Positions 49,385 through 60,115 are shown, counted from the first letter of the stretch. The stretch: DNA of 64,000 nucleotides from Turritopsis dohrnii (GCA_027922465.2 BQMF02000054.1:682001-746000), one strand, 5' to 3'. Notes: a model not told the origin generated them from the letters alone. A program made the numbers and translations.

Positions 49385-50109
49385 TTGCAGGCAACAAACG
49401 ACTAGTTTTAGACATTTAGACAAAAATTTCTAGAGAACGTGGAGTTGACTGTTGCAAGGCCCTTTCCTTTATGCACGACTTTACAGGAAACGATTACACG
49501 AGTGCCTTTCATGGTTTAGGCAAGGTTAAGGCGTATAAGACAATGCTCAAGTAAGATGAGTATTTGAATGCGTTTGGGTAAATCCTTTATCTTCGATTTG
49601 GGGTCCTTTAACAGCATCGAAAAGTTTGTATGCGATCTATAAGGTGCCAAACAGTGCTCCGATGTTAACGAGGCCAGATATTATAAATTCTGCAGCAGTG
49701 AGAAAGCCTCCGAGCCACAGAAGCTCCCTCCGACAAAAGATGTTCTTTTATAACATTGCAAAAGGGTTGCGTATGTTAATGCTGTGGTGAAAGGCTCGTT
49801 GGAAAGCTTTCCAGACGTACCCGATCCCCAAGATGGCTATGGATGGTTACTTGATGAGGATGGCAATCTTGAAATTCGATGGATGTTACTACCTCCAGCC
49901 CCTGAGCAATTTTTACATTCAATAACTTTTAATTGCAAAAAAGGATGCCTCACCCTCGCCTGTTCGCCTTACCTTGCACTGATCTTTGGTCATGCAAAGA
50001 TTGTGTAAACCAAAAGGACGGAATTGATGATGAAGATGACGATGAGGAAGCGAATTACGAAAGCTCTGGCGATGAGAATGATAGTGATAGCGATGACGAG
50101 ATTGACTAA
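49385..50109 (+). pseudogene. Decayed XPG-transposon C-terminus, right arm
   Basis: The inverted twin of 46857-47585, almost identical, with the same disabling stops. It differs near the Cys-rich end, where it reads ACSPYLA rather than ACSWVTL. The open frame 49784-50008 is one piece of it. Its stop TAA is at 50107-50109. Confidence 0.7.
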
Positions 50110-50697
50110 AGCATGATTGTTTTCAGTTATGTGTTTATTTTTTTAGATCTACAACTTGCACTGCGCGAAAAATATCCAAAAATTCCGTGCCGTATTCAGA
50201 CCCTTAACGCGCAGTGTTGTAATCTTAAATATTTTGACAATTTACAATTTTTTCCTGAAAAATGATATCTTAACAGCAACTTTGAAAGCTTGTAAATTAT
50301 GATTTCTGCGTTTACGGTTTCCGTGGTTTTTGAAATTTTCAAGATATTCTTTCTATAACGATATATTATTATTTGGAAAAACTTAGCAATTTCAAGGATT
50401 TTTCACTAGAATACTTCGTAAACAATGCATAAAAAGCCCATTCTTTACATAGTATCCATGAAATTTTACTCCCACGAAGATTTAAGTAAGTTTTAAATAA
50501 GCGTTTTCATTGAAAACTTCCAAATATGTTGTAGTCCAGGAGCTCTCAACATGTCTATCTACCTCATTTTCCTCAGAATTTTAACCCATCTAGCGGCAAT
50601 AGGTATTTATTGAATAGCGTAAAACGCTCGGTCAGACGCGATATTAGCGGTTCCTTCAGGTTCCAGGACCAAAACAAGTCAGGTAAAAAGGGACGTT

Positions 50698-51335
50698 TAT
50701 CTACCTCATAAGCCTCAGACTTGAAACTTGGGATATATATAACTAAAACTAAAAAGTACATGAAAATAATAAATCTGACCAAAATTTCTGGTTCTGGGAC
50801 CAAACTGACCTAAATTTATTGATGCGAAAAAAGGACTTTATCTACCTCATAAGCCTCAGATCTGAAATTTTGCCCAAATCTTAACAATGTATCAGGCATA
50901 CTTAAAATCATAAATCTGACCAAAATTTCAGGTTCCTTCCGAGGATCTGACCCCAAAATAATACAGGGCCAAATAGGTATTTTATCTACCTCATAAGCCT
51001 CAGATTTGAAATTTTGCCCAAGTCTTGACAATGTATCAGGCATACCTAAAATCATAAATCTGACCAAAATTTCCGGTTCCTTCCAAGGATCTGACCCCAA
51101 AAATGGTGCGGGGCAAAAGGTTACTTTGTCTACCTCATAAGCCTCAGATCTTAAATTTTGCCCAAGTCTTAACAATGTATCAGGCATACCTAAAATCATA
51201 AATTTCCGGTTCCTTTCAAGAATCTGACTCCAAAAATGTTCATTTATAATTAAAAAGGGATTCTGTCTACCTCATAAGCCTCAAATGTTCATTAATAATT
51301 AAAAAGGGATTCTGACTACCTCATAAGCCTCATGG
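50698..51335. repeat. Subterminal ~143-bp tandem repeats, left TIR
   Basis: CTACCTCATAAGCCTCA recurs at 50701, 50842, 50986, 51130, 51267 and 51316. Spacing is about 141-144 bases, then shorter at the inner end. Each unit also has TCTGACCAAAATTTC. The right TIR has only three units (around 56,745, 56,890 and 57,030, opposite strand), so the two TIRs differ in copy number. Confidence 0.85.
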
Positions 51336-51664
51336 TTGAAATTTTGACCGAGCATTGAATAAACATTTTCATAAACTTTTAAAAAAGGTACTCTATCATA
51401 AAAACAGAATTCTAAATATTGTTCATCGTTGTTATTTTGCGTCATAATCGTGCCATTAGTTCCTAGAAAAGAATAATAATGTGACTTAAAAGGATTTATT
51501 GGAGTTTTTAAATAAGAATATCAAAGATGCTTTACTTACGTCATTTAGCTATTCTCCATCGGAAATATCGTCCTCGTCTTCCGTATCGCTTTCGCTTGTA
51601 TTACCCTCTTCGTCTTCTGTTAAAGGAAAACATTTAATTTGTGTAGAAATTTTTTTGGTGTGAT

Positions 51665-54600
51665 TTAATACTTATTCATAAAAGAACATTTTATACCACT
51701 TTCTTCTGCAGAATCGGTTTGAACAACATCAATGATTGAAGGTGCTGCATCTCCATTGAACCATTCGATTTTGTATTGTCCCTCATCTAGAATCCAGCCA
51801 TAGTTTGTTGGTGAATCCGTGGATGTTGTTTCGTAAACAGCATTCTGCCACACTCGTGTCACGTACACCGATCGTTTTATTTTCTCCAACAGAACTTTTC
51901 GGCACGGTGGCATTGAACTGGAATCCATCCCTTTTACATTGTTCACCAATTTATCAGTTTGCTTTTTGGGTTTGTATTTCTTCAGAAACATATTGACTCG
52001 GCATTCATTAACAGATGATATTCTCTTCTCGCCATACATCTGACATACGAATTTTTCGATCCCATCTACAATCTCCTTGCTCGTACCATTTCCAAGCTTG
52101 CTAAAAGTATCGCGAATGAGCTCATTCTGCTGTAGCAGTTTCAATGGTCTCGTCTTTCCTTTCCGGTTAAATGAAGCCGTATAGTCACAACCAGTAAAGG
52201 CGTGATAAGCAGGTAGCGCTTTGCAAAGGTTTTCTCCGAACGTTTTGTAAATTTTGTTGACATTGATAAAACGGAGGGTATTTTTTGATTGCAGACCTGC
52301 CTCGACCCAAATACTTCTATTTGGCAGCTTCTCTAAACAACCCAGCAATATCACAAGAACATCCGTATCAACGGTTCTCACAACAAATTTGGAAGCATTC
52401 TCTATCTGGTGTAGATGGTAAACCATTCTTGTATCTGCCTCTTCATGGGAGCAACAAAATCTTTCTTCTAAGTCTCGGCGTACTGTCTGACCATCTGATT
52501 TATAGGAATAACACAAATCTTTATCGTTGAGGTAAAGTTTTTTTGTTCCCAAGATTTGAGCAGCCATATCGCTTTTCCATTGGTTTGCAAGAAAGGTTAC
52601 AAGTGCTTCTTTAAACTGATCTTTACGCATTGCAGCTAGCCAGTTACCAGGACGCTTTTGCTCAGGTCCAGTTATTTGATATGAGCTTTCTCTTACATCC
52701 GATCGCTTGTTTCTTTCTGCATCTTTGATTGACGGAGAGGTTGTTTTATCAAAAACCAGATGGATATTTTGACCTTTGTGTCTACAGGCCATCTGGAGAA
52801 CATGTCTTGCAACACCACCGAATGTTGCTGGTGGATCATACAGCAAATTTAACATGAACATTCCATCAATTATCGTGACATCAACTTGACTTGGCAGGGA
52901 CGTAATCGCCTCTTTCTCCAGCACCTGGAGAAGTTTAGACTTCGGAGTTTTTTGCATTCTTCCATCAACGTGGCTAAACGATAAAGGGAAAGGTGTGAGA
53001 GGGTATTCCAAAACATGCTCTATATCAATCTTCGCTTGCAAAGCATGAAAGAGCATGCTCCCAAACACATCTCGTGTCAGTGATACTGAAACAATCTTTT
53101 GATCACCAGATGATATTCTAAACTTTCCACTTTCTGTCGCAAAGGTTTTCACTTTGTTTTTCTTTATGGGTTTCGTGTAACTTAGTGGGTCAGCATTGCA
53201 GTCTGCAATGAAAGCATCACGGACAGCAGAACCAGTACATTTGACATTGAGAAGAAAAGTTGCAGTTTCATCAGAAGCAGCCTTGCCAGTGGAAATGTTA
53301 AAAAGGCATTCTTTGTTAATATCAGCACTGAACGGATTCATTGTTTGACTGATCATCTCACGAACAGCTGCCAAGTCTTCATTATTTTTCTTTACACGAT
53401 GTGGTTTCAGTTCTTCAGAGATATCAGCAGAAATGGAGTTTGTAAGTGCGATAATACCACTTCTTTGACTGGCTGCGTCCGCATTGATGGTCTGCTCTAG
53501 AGTGAGATCAATAGGAGTTCTTGAGAATGTCTTCTTGGTTCTTTTCAATGCAAAGAATCCATTTGAAAACTCTCTGAACACTTCAGGATGTGTGCTTTTC
53601 AACTTTAGCAAGTTGTCGTGATAAACCACAAGCCATCTGGCATAATTTTGGTGATTGAACGTGAAGAAGTAACTAGCCATTCTTGGCAGACAATACAAAT
53701 ATAGTGGAAGATCACCATCACGAATGCTTCTTGAAAATTCATGATATAAGTGGAACATCTCAATAAAACCAATCCAAAACTGGGCAGACATCCCGTGTTC
53801 ACCATTTCTCGTTTTGTCAGTATATTCATGATACTTCTTTTCCAACATCTTGAGATTAGGAGGTAACTCTGCAGCAGAGTTCGAGGCTTCTTTGTTATTT
53901 CTCATCTCTGTGCAATACTGTTGTAATTCATCAATGAATATTAAATCATTTTCTTCAAGAGATAACTGAAAGCTTTTGAAGTGCTCAAGCTCCATAGCCA
54001 AAGCCAAAAGGGTATGAATTCTTTTGCAGCGCTTGTAACTTTTCCCACTAAGAAAACAGTTCAATGATCCTTTCTCGATTATATGGGATTCAGTAAGAAT
54101 GTATGGACCCCCAGATTCAGCTATGTATTTACCGAGAACTCCAAAATAAGCCATTTCTATATGAAACGAGCCAAGAGCTACAAAGATGTTGTCAAAGTGA
54201 GGTGCTTCTTCGAATTGAATCTCCATTGCTTTCTTGGCGATTGCTAAATCGTACGTCACTGCGATTTGTTTTCTGCCGCATTCGAAGGAAAGTCTCTGAG
54301 CTCTCTTCATAGTTTCTCTAACCACAGCAGATGAGGTAGGTGACTGGTTTATTTGAGGAAGATACCATAGTTTTTCTGTCGCTTTTGTGTCTGTACGATT
54401 CTTTGAATTCCAACCAACCCACATTGGAGTGTCCGAATTTAAAAAAGCAAAATCTGCCATCCATAAGAAATTACACGTTACTGCTTGACTGTAGGAGATA
54501 GGAACGTCATTTCTTCTAGCATCGTTCAATGCCACCATTTTACGAGACAAAATCTTTGGGTTCTTGTGGTACGGTTCAATTGAGAGCCCAACTGCTTCGT

Positions 54601-55321
54601 ATGTTCTTTTTCTTTTCTTCTTAGAGGATGATGAAATAGGAATTAACTGGAATTCATTCTTGCAGTGATCTTCTGACTGATTAAAGGTATCATTTGTTTG
54701 TTCATCTTGGCCGAGTTCTGTGATGCGCTGGAATGCAATCCCAACGGTGTCATGAAGAGTGTCTTTGCCACTTAGTGTCTCTACGAATCGATCGAAATTG
54801 TCAAAGGCTAATCCAACAAAGGAGTTTGAGTCCAAAATCATTTCTGGCGGAGCTATTTTGTTTGATGAAGTGATGGAATACGTAAGTTCAGTTTCAAGTT
54901 CTTCCACCGTGCTGTAACTAGCGCAATGCCCATATCGGTTGAGTACTTCGAGAACCTTTTTACTTCCAGTCATACTCTTCATAGCAAGCCCAAGCTTTAA
55001 GTGTTTTGCAGGCTTTTTTCTTCCAGAAGTTACAGCAAAAACAGTATCAGCGCAAAGTGCATCCACCTTTCTCTTTTTCGACAAAGATTTTTTAATTCTT
55101 ATATCAGGACCACCTACAAGACAGGTGAAGAAATGTTCCAACTCTATGGGAATTTCGACTTCACCGGCATAGATTTGTTCGAGTTCGATCTTAGAACTCG
55201 GTAATGGAGTGCAATCGGCATACTGTATTGCTCTTCTTAGAAGATATGCAGCATCCCTCAGCAATTTTTCTTGGTTATCTTTTTTCATACATTGAATTTT
55301 GAGAGCTTCATCATATGACAT
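51665..55321 (-). CDS. XPG-like nuclease transposon protein, 1,218 residues
   Basis: The main protein of the large transposon. It matches a family I know as many unnamed cnidarian and other invertebrate proteins: KVLEVLNRYGHCASYSTVEE, FVGLAFDNFDRFVETLSGKD and MWVGWNSKN in the first third. EADTRM (about residue 960), DTDVLVILLGC (about 985) and HAFTGCDYTASF (about 1,044) form an acidic PIN/XPG-type nuclease signature. YGWILDEGQYKIEW lies near the C-terminus. The frame is uninterrupted. It probably lacks its true N-terminus, which lies in 55,410-56,339. The intact length suggests recent activity. Confidence 0.75.
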   Translation of the reverse strand: MSYDEALKIQCMKKDNQEKLLRDAAYLLRRAIQYADCTPLPSSKIELEQIYAGEVEIPIELEHFFTCLVGGPDIRIKKSLSKKRKVDALCADTVFAVTSGRKKPAKHLKLGLAMKSMTGSKKVLEVLNRYGHCASYSTVEELETELTYSITSSNKIAPPEMILDSNSFVGLAFDNFDRFVETLSGKDTLHDTVGIAFQRITELGQDEQTNDTFNQSEDHCKNEFQLIPISSSSKKKRKRTYEAVGLSIEPYHKNPKILSRKMVALNDARRNDVPISYSQAVTCNFLWMADFAFLNSDTPMWVGWNSKNRTDTKATEKLWYLPQINQSPTSSAVVRETMKRAQRLSFECGRKQIAVTYDLAIAKKAMEIQFEEAPHFDNIFVALGSFHIEMAYFGVLGKYIAESGGPYILTESHIIEKGSLNCFLSGKSYKRCKRIHTLLALAMELEHFKSFQLSLEENDLIFIDELQQYCTEMRNNKEASNSAAELPPNLKMLEKKYHEYTDKTRNGEHGMSAQFWIGFIEMFHLYHEFSRSIRDGDLPLYLYCLPRMASYFFTFNHQNYARWLVVYHDNLLKLKSTHPEVFREFSNGFFALKRTKKTFSRTPIDLTLEQTINADAASQRSGIIALTNSISADISEELKPHRVKKNNEDLAAVREMISQTMNPFSADINKECLFNISTGKAASDETATFLLNVKCTGSAVRDAFIADCNADPLSYTKPIKKNKVKTFATESGKFRISSGDQKIVSVSLTRDVFGSMLFHALQAKIDIEHVLEYPLTPFPLSFSHVDGRMQKTPKSKLLQVLEKEAITSLPSQVDVTIIDGMFMLNLLYDPPATFGGVARHVLQMACRHKGQNIHLVFDKTTSPSIKDAERNKRSDVRESSYQITGPEQKRPGNWLAAMRKDQFKEALVTFLANQWKSDMAAQILGTKKLYLNDKDLCYSYKSDGQTVRRDLEERFCCSHEEADTRMVYHLHQIENASKFVVRTVDTDVLVILLGCLEKLPNRSIWVEAGLQSKNTLRFINVNKIYKTFGENLCKALPAYHAFTGCDYTASFNRKGKTRPLKLLQQNELIRDTFSKLGNGTSKEIVDGIEKFVCQMYGEKRISSVNECRVNMFLKKYKPKKQTDKLVNNVKGMDSSSMPPCRKVLLEKIKRSVYVTRVWQNAVYETTSTDSPTNYGWILDEGQYKIEWFNGDAAPSIIDVVQTDSAEESGIKCSFMNKY

Positions 55322-55409
55322 CTCACTTCTTTCACTTCTTTACCATCTTTTCTTGATTGCCTTTTGAATATTTCTATTTTGTCTTTAAAATGGGCTTTTA
55401 ACTTTTCCT

Positions 55410-56339
55410 CTAACCTTTGAGGAGAAGAATAATTCCATCCTCTTTTGATATCTCTTCCAAGACATAAAGATACTCTTGATTTAGCTCTTTCAACGTTGTC
55501 ACATCACCACCAACTATCAGCTTTTCATCAACAAATTTGCAAATAATCTTGAAAGCTTCTGAATGAGCATTCCTTTTGTAATGCCAATCTTCCGTGGAAA
55601 CTTTATTTGACTTCTTTTTGGCGACTTGTTCAGCTGCTGTTTGATACTTAGTCCTACAGATTCCGTGGTATCGAATTTCTTTGGCAACAAAATCAACATC
55701 ACCTAGTTTTGTTTGCATTCTTTCATCCTTCAACAACGCAGCGTATGACTTTATTTTCGCTTCAAAATCATCTGTCTCAGCCATCACCAGCTTTTGTTTG
55801 CAAGCATTGTGCTTTTTATCTTTCTTGCCGCAAAATATACAAATGACAGGAAAAATTCCAGAGGCTGTTGAAGGAGTCATCTCTGATTGTGATCTGGTGT
55901 TTGGAACCTTAGTTTGAGGGTTCGAAATAGGTTCAAGGTTTTCAGCGTTCTTTCCAAGTGCTGTAAACTTTCTATAACATGTAATATGATATCCCTGTAC
56001 ATCATTTACCTTGTCTGGCAGTTCTACGTTGCTGTACTTCAGTTGTTTCGAAACTCTAATTCTGTGGATGTTTTTGCATTTCTCCAAGGAGCTTGAATTG
56101 AATGTAACGATAGGCCCAACGTTAAAACCATCGCCATCATGCAGCACACAAACTTTACCTAAATTCAGTATGTTATCTTAAAGTGCTAGAATTTTATGTT
56201 AATTTCATTTGCTTTTAGAGTAGAAGCTTTACAATTGGAATAATCAAAGTAAATAGGATCTAGGAAGCTCGAGAAATTGTTAGAATAAAGAAATTATCAT
56301 ACCTTCCTTTGAATTTACTTTACATTCGTTTATGTTCAT
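55410..56339 (-). CDS. Zinc-finger N-terminal part of the transposon protein
   Basis: A probable first exon, 56303-56339, starts MNINECKVNSKE and splices with GT-AG to 56158, giving GKVCVLHDGDGFNVG. Paired Cys/His motifs follow: GYHITCYRKFTAL, CIFCGKK and RYHGICRTKY. In the known family this Cys-rich region is fused to the nuclease protein. Here the frame closes at 55410. Coding similarity continues in another frame (RLEEKLKAHFKDKIEIFK) up to the start of the 1,218-residue frame, so two small frame shifts separate the parts. Confidence 0.65.
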
Positions 56340-56589
56340 AATGTTACAGCTTCATCACAACAATCCAAACGACTGAACAAGTTAAAAATCACGAACGAAT
56401 CGATTTTTTCTTCATGCAAAATGTTCTGATAACTTTGAGAAATTCGAACGTTCTAATGTTTTTCTGATCGAATTATTTTATATAAAGAAATTCGAAAATC
56501 ATATAAAAGGGTTAAAGATAACGGGATAAGATAACAGGTTGTTGAGGTCGAATGAGGTCCTAATTGGACGTGTTTTAGCCTATCCTAGA

Positions 56590-57564
56590 TTGATGTTTGA
56601 GAAAGAAGAAGGGGTTAAATCCAGCCCTTTTTGCCCCGTACCTTTTTTGGGGTCAGATCCTTGGAAGGAACCGGAAATTTTGGTCAGATTTATGATTTTA
56701 AGTATGCCTGATACATTGTCAAGACTTGGGCAAAATTTCAAATCTGAGGCTTATGAGGTAGATAAAATACCTATTTGGCCCTGTATTATTTTGGGGTCAG
56801 ATCCTCGGAAGGAACCTGAAATTTTGGTCAGATTTATGATTTTAAGTATGCCTGATACATTGTTAAGATTTGGGCAAAATTTCAGATCTGAGGCTTATGA
56901 GGTAGATAAAGTCCTTTTTTCGCATCAATAAATTTAGGTCAGTTTGGTCCCAGAACCAGAAATTTTGGTCAGATTTATTATTTTCATGTACTTTTTAGTT
57001 TTAGTTATATATATCCCAAGTTTCAAGTCTGAGGCTTATGAGGTAGATAAACGTCCCTTTTTACCTGACTTGTTTTGGTCCTGGAACCTGAAGGAACCGC
57101 TAATATCGCGTCTGACCGAGCGTTTTACGCTATTCAATAAATACCTATTGCCGCTAAATGGGTTAAAATTCTGAGGAAAATGAGGTAGATAGACATGTTG
57201 AGAGCTCCTGGACTATTGTGCGGTAAGCGATTATACTAATGGTTTGATGACGTCAATATTCAAACTTTGGAGCTTGATACTTTTGATACATAAATTTTGA
57301 CTTTAATGTTTTTTTATGAAAGTTTAATCAGTATCAAAAAATCTATCGATTGATATATAACAATCTTAAATTTTGAGTAAAAATTTTTTCGTCCTATGGA
57401 GTGACGTCATCAGAACCTAAAATTGACCCTAAAATCCGCCTTAAAGAAAATTTCGAAAATCGGGTTTCAGATTCTTGTTTCCAAGGATGAAAATGATGGT
57501 CTTACAGTAAATCGGGTTTGTCCCAGACATTTCCAACATTTTTTGGCCATCAGCTGCCTGTCTA
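56590..57564. repeat. Right terminal inverted repeat of the large transposon
   Basis: It is the uninterrupted counterpart of 46111-46437 plus 50532-51230, including three 143-bp subterminal units. The open frames across it (56539-56931 and 56944-57174) are translations of these repeats, not genes. Confidence 0.85.
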
Positions 57565-57858
57565 AATGTTTGAATTATAATTTCTTGAAACCGAAAATGA
57601 ATTCGAACAGATAACTTCCTTTTTTTTAACTCGATTTTTGAAAACCTGATGTTCAAAGACAGAACAGATAGCTAACAAACGTAGAAAGTAATAAGAAAGT
57701 CTGTGCTTTACTGACACGAAAAACATATCTATTTTCAAGTGCCAAAGTACATTGAATCAGTACCAAAAGTAACTAAAAGTCCCAGTTTTATGTAGACCTA
57801 TTTGATTAATATCTATTCCTTCATCAATTAAGTGATAAAATATCAAAGAAAACGTACT
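57565..57858. repeat. ACGGTA-repeat copy 3, right part
   Basis: It matches 36,020-36,322 in ARF6 intron 3 almost base for base and marks the outer edge of the large transposon. The copy ends at about 57,858, where similarity stops; the microsatellite block seen in the other copies is missing. Confidence 0.8.
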
Positions 57859-58358
57859 TTCTACCTTAATTAGCTCTTTTGACTCTTCTGTTTACAAAAC
57901 GTTGAGAACTTCTTTTTAGTTAGAAAAGAATGATCACAGTCCAAGATAATTATAAGTTTCTTCTATATATTTTCTGTTTTCACCTTAAAATATGTATATC
58001 TTCTTTAAAATCCATTTAATAGTGATCAAAGAAACTTTTGTAAATCTTTCGCTGACATGCAATGCACGGTGCTTTGGTTTCATGTAAATGCACGCACGAA
58101 ATTTCAAAAAACCGCTAGGTTTGGACAGTATGAAAAAGAAAAACCAAAGCCGGTTGTAAGGTATTTCTTGCTTTCGCAGAAATCCAATTATTTGAATAAT
58201 TTTCTGTGTCTATTTTTAGGAATAGTTTACTGTGTAACAGGGCCTTTAATTTCATGGAAAACATCAGTGTTTTATCAACTAAGGTCATCTAAAAAAAGTT
58301 GAATTTTAGAAAAAAATTAATCGTTGGATCTTTTTATTTCGACTGCCGTTCGATATTT
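57859..58358. other. Spacer, no gene seen
   Basis: An 81-codon plus-strand frame at 58,057 has no recognisable domain. Otherwise AT-rich. Confidence 0.35.
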
Positions 58359-58640
58359 GGCGGGAGTTTTCGATCCTTTTTTTTTGAGCTATTTATAGAT
58401 GAAACATTTTCGCGGGAGTTTTCGATCCTTTTTTTGAGCTATTTATAAATCGAACATTTTGGCGGGAGTTTTCGATCCTTTTCTTGAGCTATTTATAAAT
58501 CGAACATTTTGGCGGGAGTTTTCGATCCTTTTCTTGAGCTATTTATAAATCGAACATTTTGGCGGGAGTTTTCGATCCTTTTCTTGAGCTATTTATAAAT
58601 CGAACATTTTGGCGGGAGTTTTCGATCCTTTTTTCAAATC
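58359..58640. repeat. 50-bp minisatellite, about 5.5 copies
   Basis: GGCGGGAGTTTTCGATCC recurs at 58359, about 58411, 58461, 58511, 58561 and 58611. The last four intervals are exactly 50 bases and almost identical; the first two copies are diverged. Each unit has a TTTATAAATCGAA segment. It is contiguous, so it is not a spacer-repeat array. Confidence 0.95.
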
Positions 58641-59064
58641 TCAGGTATCTCAAGTAACAATCCATAACGAACCTCATAAACGAATAGGTTTTGTAGGAAA
58701 TAGATAAACTTAACCTTAAAAAAATACTCCATTCACACATTCATGAAGCAAAGTGTTGATAAACTCTTAATCCTAACTAAAATATCTGAACAGCACGTTT
58801 CCTAGCAACCTTTGGTTCACAATCAAAGAACTCACCGAAACCTCGAATTACTCACAATGATGAATTCCAGAATTTATCATTTTCTATTCAAAACTATTCT
58901 TATCATCGTTAATAACATATGATCATTTAATTTCATGTTTTCCCTGGAAAAGTGTCCAATCCAATTTCTAATGTCAATCCAAATAAAACTTTTCCGTAAT
59001 TCATTTAACGTTTAATCGGAACAGGAATTCAAGATCCAAAATCAAATTACGATAATTTCATGAT
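58641..59064. other. Spacer, no gene seen
   Basis: AT-rich, featureless. Confidence 0.4.
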
Positions 59065-59372
59065 AATATGATTGGAATGGCGAATATTCTGAATACAAGA
59101 CGTTTATTTTCAAATAAATCATTCAAAGTTTTGCACGTAAAGAAAAAAGACAATATCGCCAAGAAACTTTAATCGATTTGCGATTCGAAACTTATCGAAC
59201 GTAAAAAAACATTCCAACCTAATTATCAAAATAATTATCAAAATAATTTATCTAAATTTATCTACATTCATTCATTAACACTTGTATCTGTTTTTTTCTC
59301 TCTTCACGATCAGTTTCACGGTATCTATCGCATATCACATCGTAAGCTGTTTTATTGGAATCTGTACTTTAA
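59065..59372 (-). pseudogene. Partial tandem duplicate of the ankyrin exon end
   Basis: It matches 59,430-59,725 closely, covering the last 30 or so codons and the 3' flank: NKTAYDVICDRYRETDREER and KKQIQVLMNE. The upstream ankyrin repeats are absent, so this is a truncated duplicate beyond the real stop codon. Confidence 0.75.
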
Positions 59373-59613
59373 ACTGTTCATAAAATCTAAGAATAAAAAT
59401 CAATTAAAAATTGCGATATTTTCATTAAAATATGGCTGGAATGGCGAATATTTTAAACACAAAGTTTTCATTTAAAAAACCATTCAAAACGTTTAATCAT
59501 AATTCTTTTTTGATCGTCAAGAAAATTTAATCGATTTGCGATTCGAAAGTTATCGAATGTAAAAAAACCATTCCAACCTAATTATCAAAATATTTTCTTA
59601 CTAAAAAATTTAT

Positions 59614-60113
59614 CTACAATCTATTAAATAACGCTTGTATCTGTTTTTTTCTCTCTTCACGATCAGTTCCACGGTATTCATCGCATATCACATCGTAAGC
59701 TGTTTTATCGGTTCTTGTACTTCTGACGTCAACATCCACATTCATGTCTTTCAATAAAAACTCCACACATTCGAATGAACCATTCCTACAAGCATCATAA
59801 AGAGGTGTTCGGTTATCTTTATCTCTTTTATTAAATGCTTTTATTGAAGCATGCATTCGAAATGTGTGGAGAATGTCTATGCGGTTATAACTACATGCGT
59901 AATGAATGACGTTTCCACCAAACCGATTTACATCTTCCACATCAGCACCATTGTTGATACACACTTCAAAGAAGGATAGTGGTGCTTTGTAGCGTATTAC
60001 CAACATCATCAATGTTTGATCAAATGAATATCTTGATGTGGTAAGTGAAGGGTGAGCGTTTATGATATTTATCAACGTTTCCCACTCACCTCTGCTCATG
60101 AGGTTCCAAAGAT
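59614..60113 (-). CDS. Ankyrin-repeat protein, last exon
   Basis: The exon begins at a splice acceptor (TTTCATTTCTTCAG on the minus strand, ending at 60114) and reads LWNLMSRGEWETLINIINAH. It contains about three ankyrin repeats: PLSFFEVCINNGADVEDVNR, GGNVIHYACSYNRIDIL and DNRTPLYDACRNGSFECVEF, the second and third with the usual helix-turn-helix spacing. It ends AYDVICDEYRGTDREERKKQ and a stop at 59614. Earlier exons were not found on the minus strand up to 61 kb, perhaps because the Harbinger element separates them. Proteins of this short ankyrin type are often in tandem families, and the partial duplicate next door fits that. Confidence 0.7.
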
Positions 60114-60115
60114 CT

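Larger units (their letters stand above)
46438..50531. mobile_element. 4.1 kb inverted-repeat element inside the left TIR
   Basis: Removing it restores CGCACAA-TAGTCCAGG, exactly the complement of the uninterrupted right TIR. Its arms (46438-47833 and 49135-50528) are inverted copies of about 1.4 kb. The central 1.3 kb (47,834-49,134) is unique except for a nested 65-bp inverted repeat (48,483-48,545 and 49,066-49,131). The ends are CATAATTGGAAG and CTTCCAAATATG. No target duplication remains. The arms carry remnants of another XPG-nuclease transposon gene. Confidence 0.8.
46111..57564 (-). mobile_element. Large XPG-nuclease (Academ-like) DNA transposon
   Basis: The termini are TAGACAGGCAGCTGATGGCC on the left and the complement on the right. 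The inverted repeats are about 1 kb. The left one (46111-46437) continues at 50,532 because the 4.1 kb element 46438-50531 is inserted in it. The right one is about 56,590-57,564. Between them two minus-strand genes encode a zinc-finger region and a 1,218-residue protein with an XPG-like nuclease. The architecture (long TIRs, Cys/His fingers, XPG-type nuclease) is what is known of the Academ superfamily; the assignment is inferred. The host repeat resumes directly after the right end. The TA at each end may be the target duplication. Confidence 0.75.

Noticed and set aside
50573..51199. Two proteins with SEAYEVDK repeats, also at 56,539-57,174
   Set aside because: They are translations of the 143-bp subterminal repeats in the TIRs; no stop happens to fall in the unit.
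58359..58640. CRISPR-like array
   Set aside because: Units are contiguous 50-bp repeats with no unique spacers, in animal DNA.
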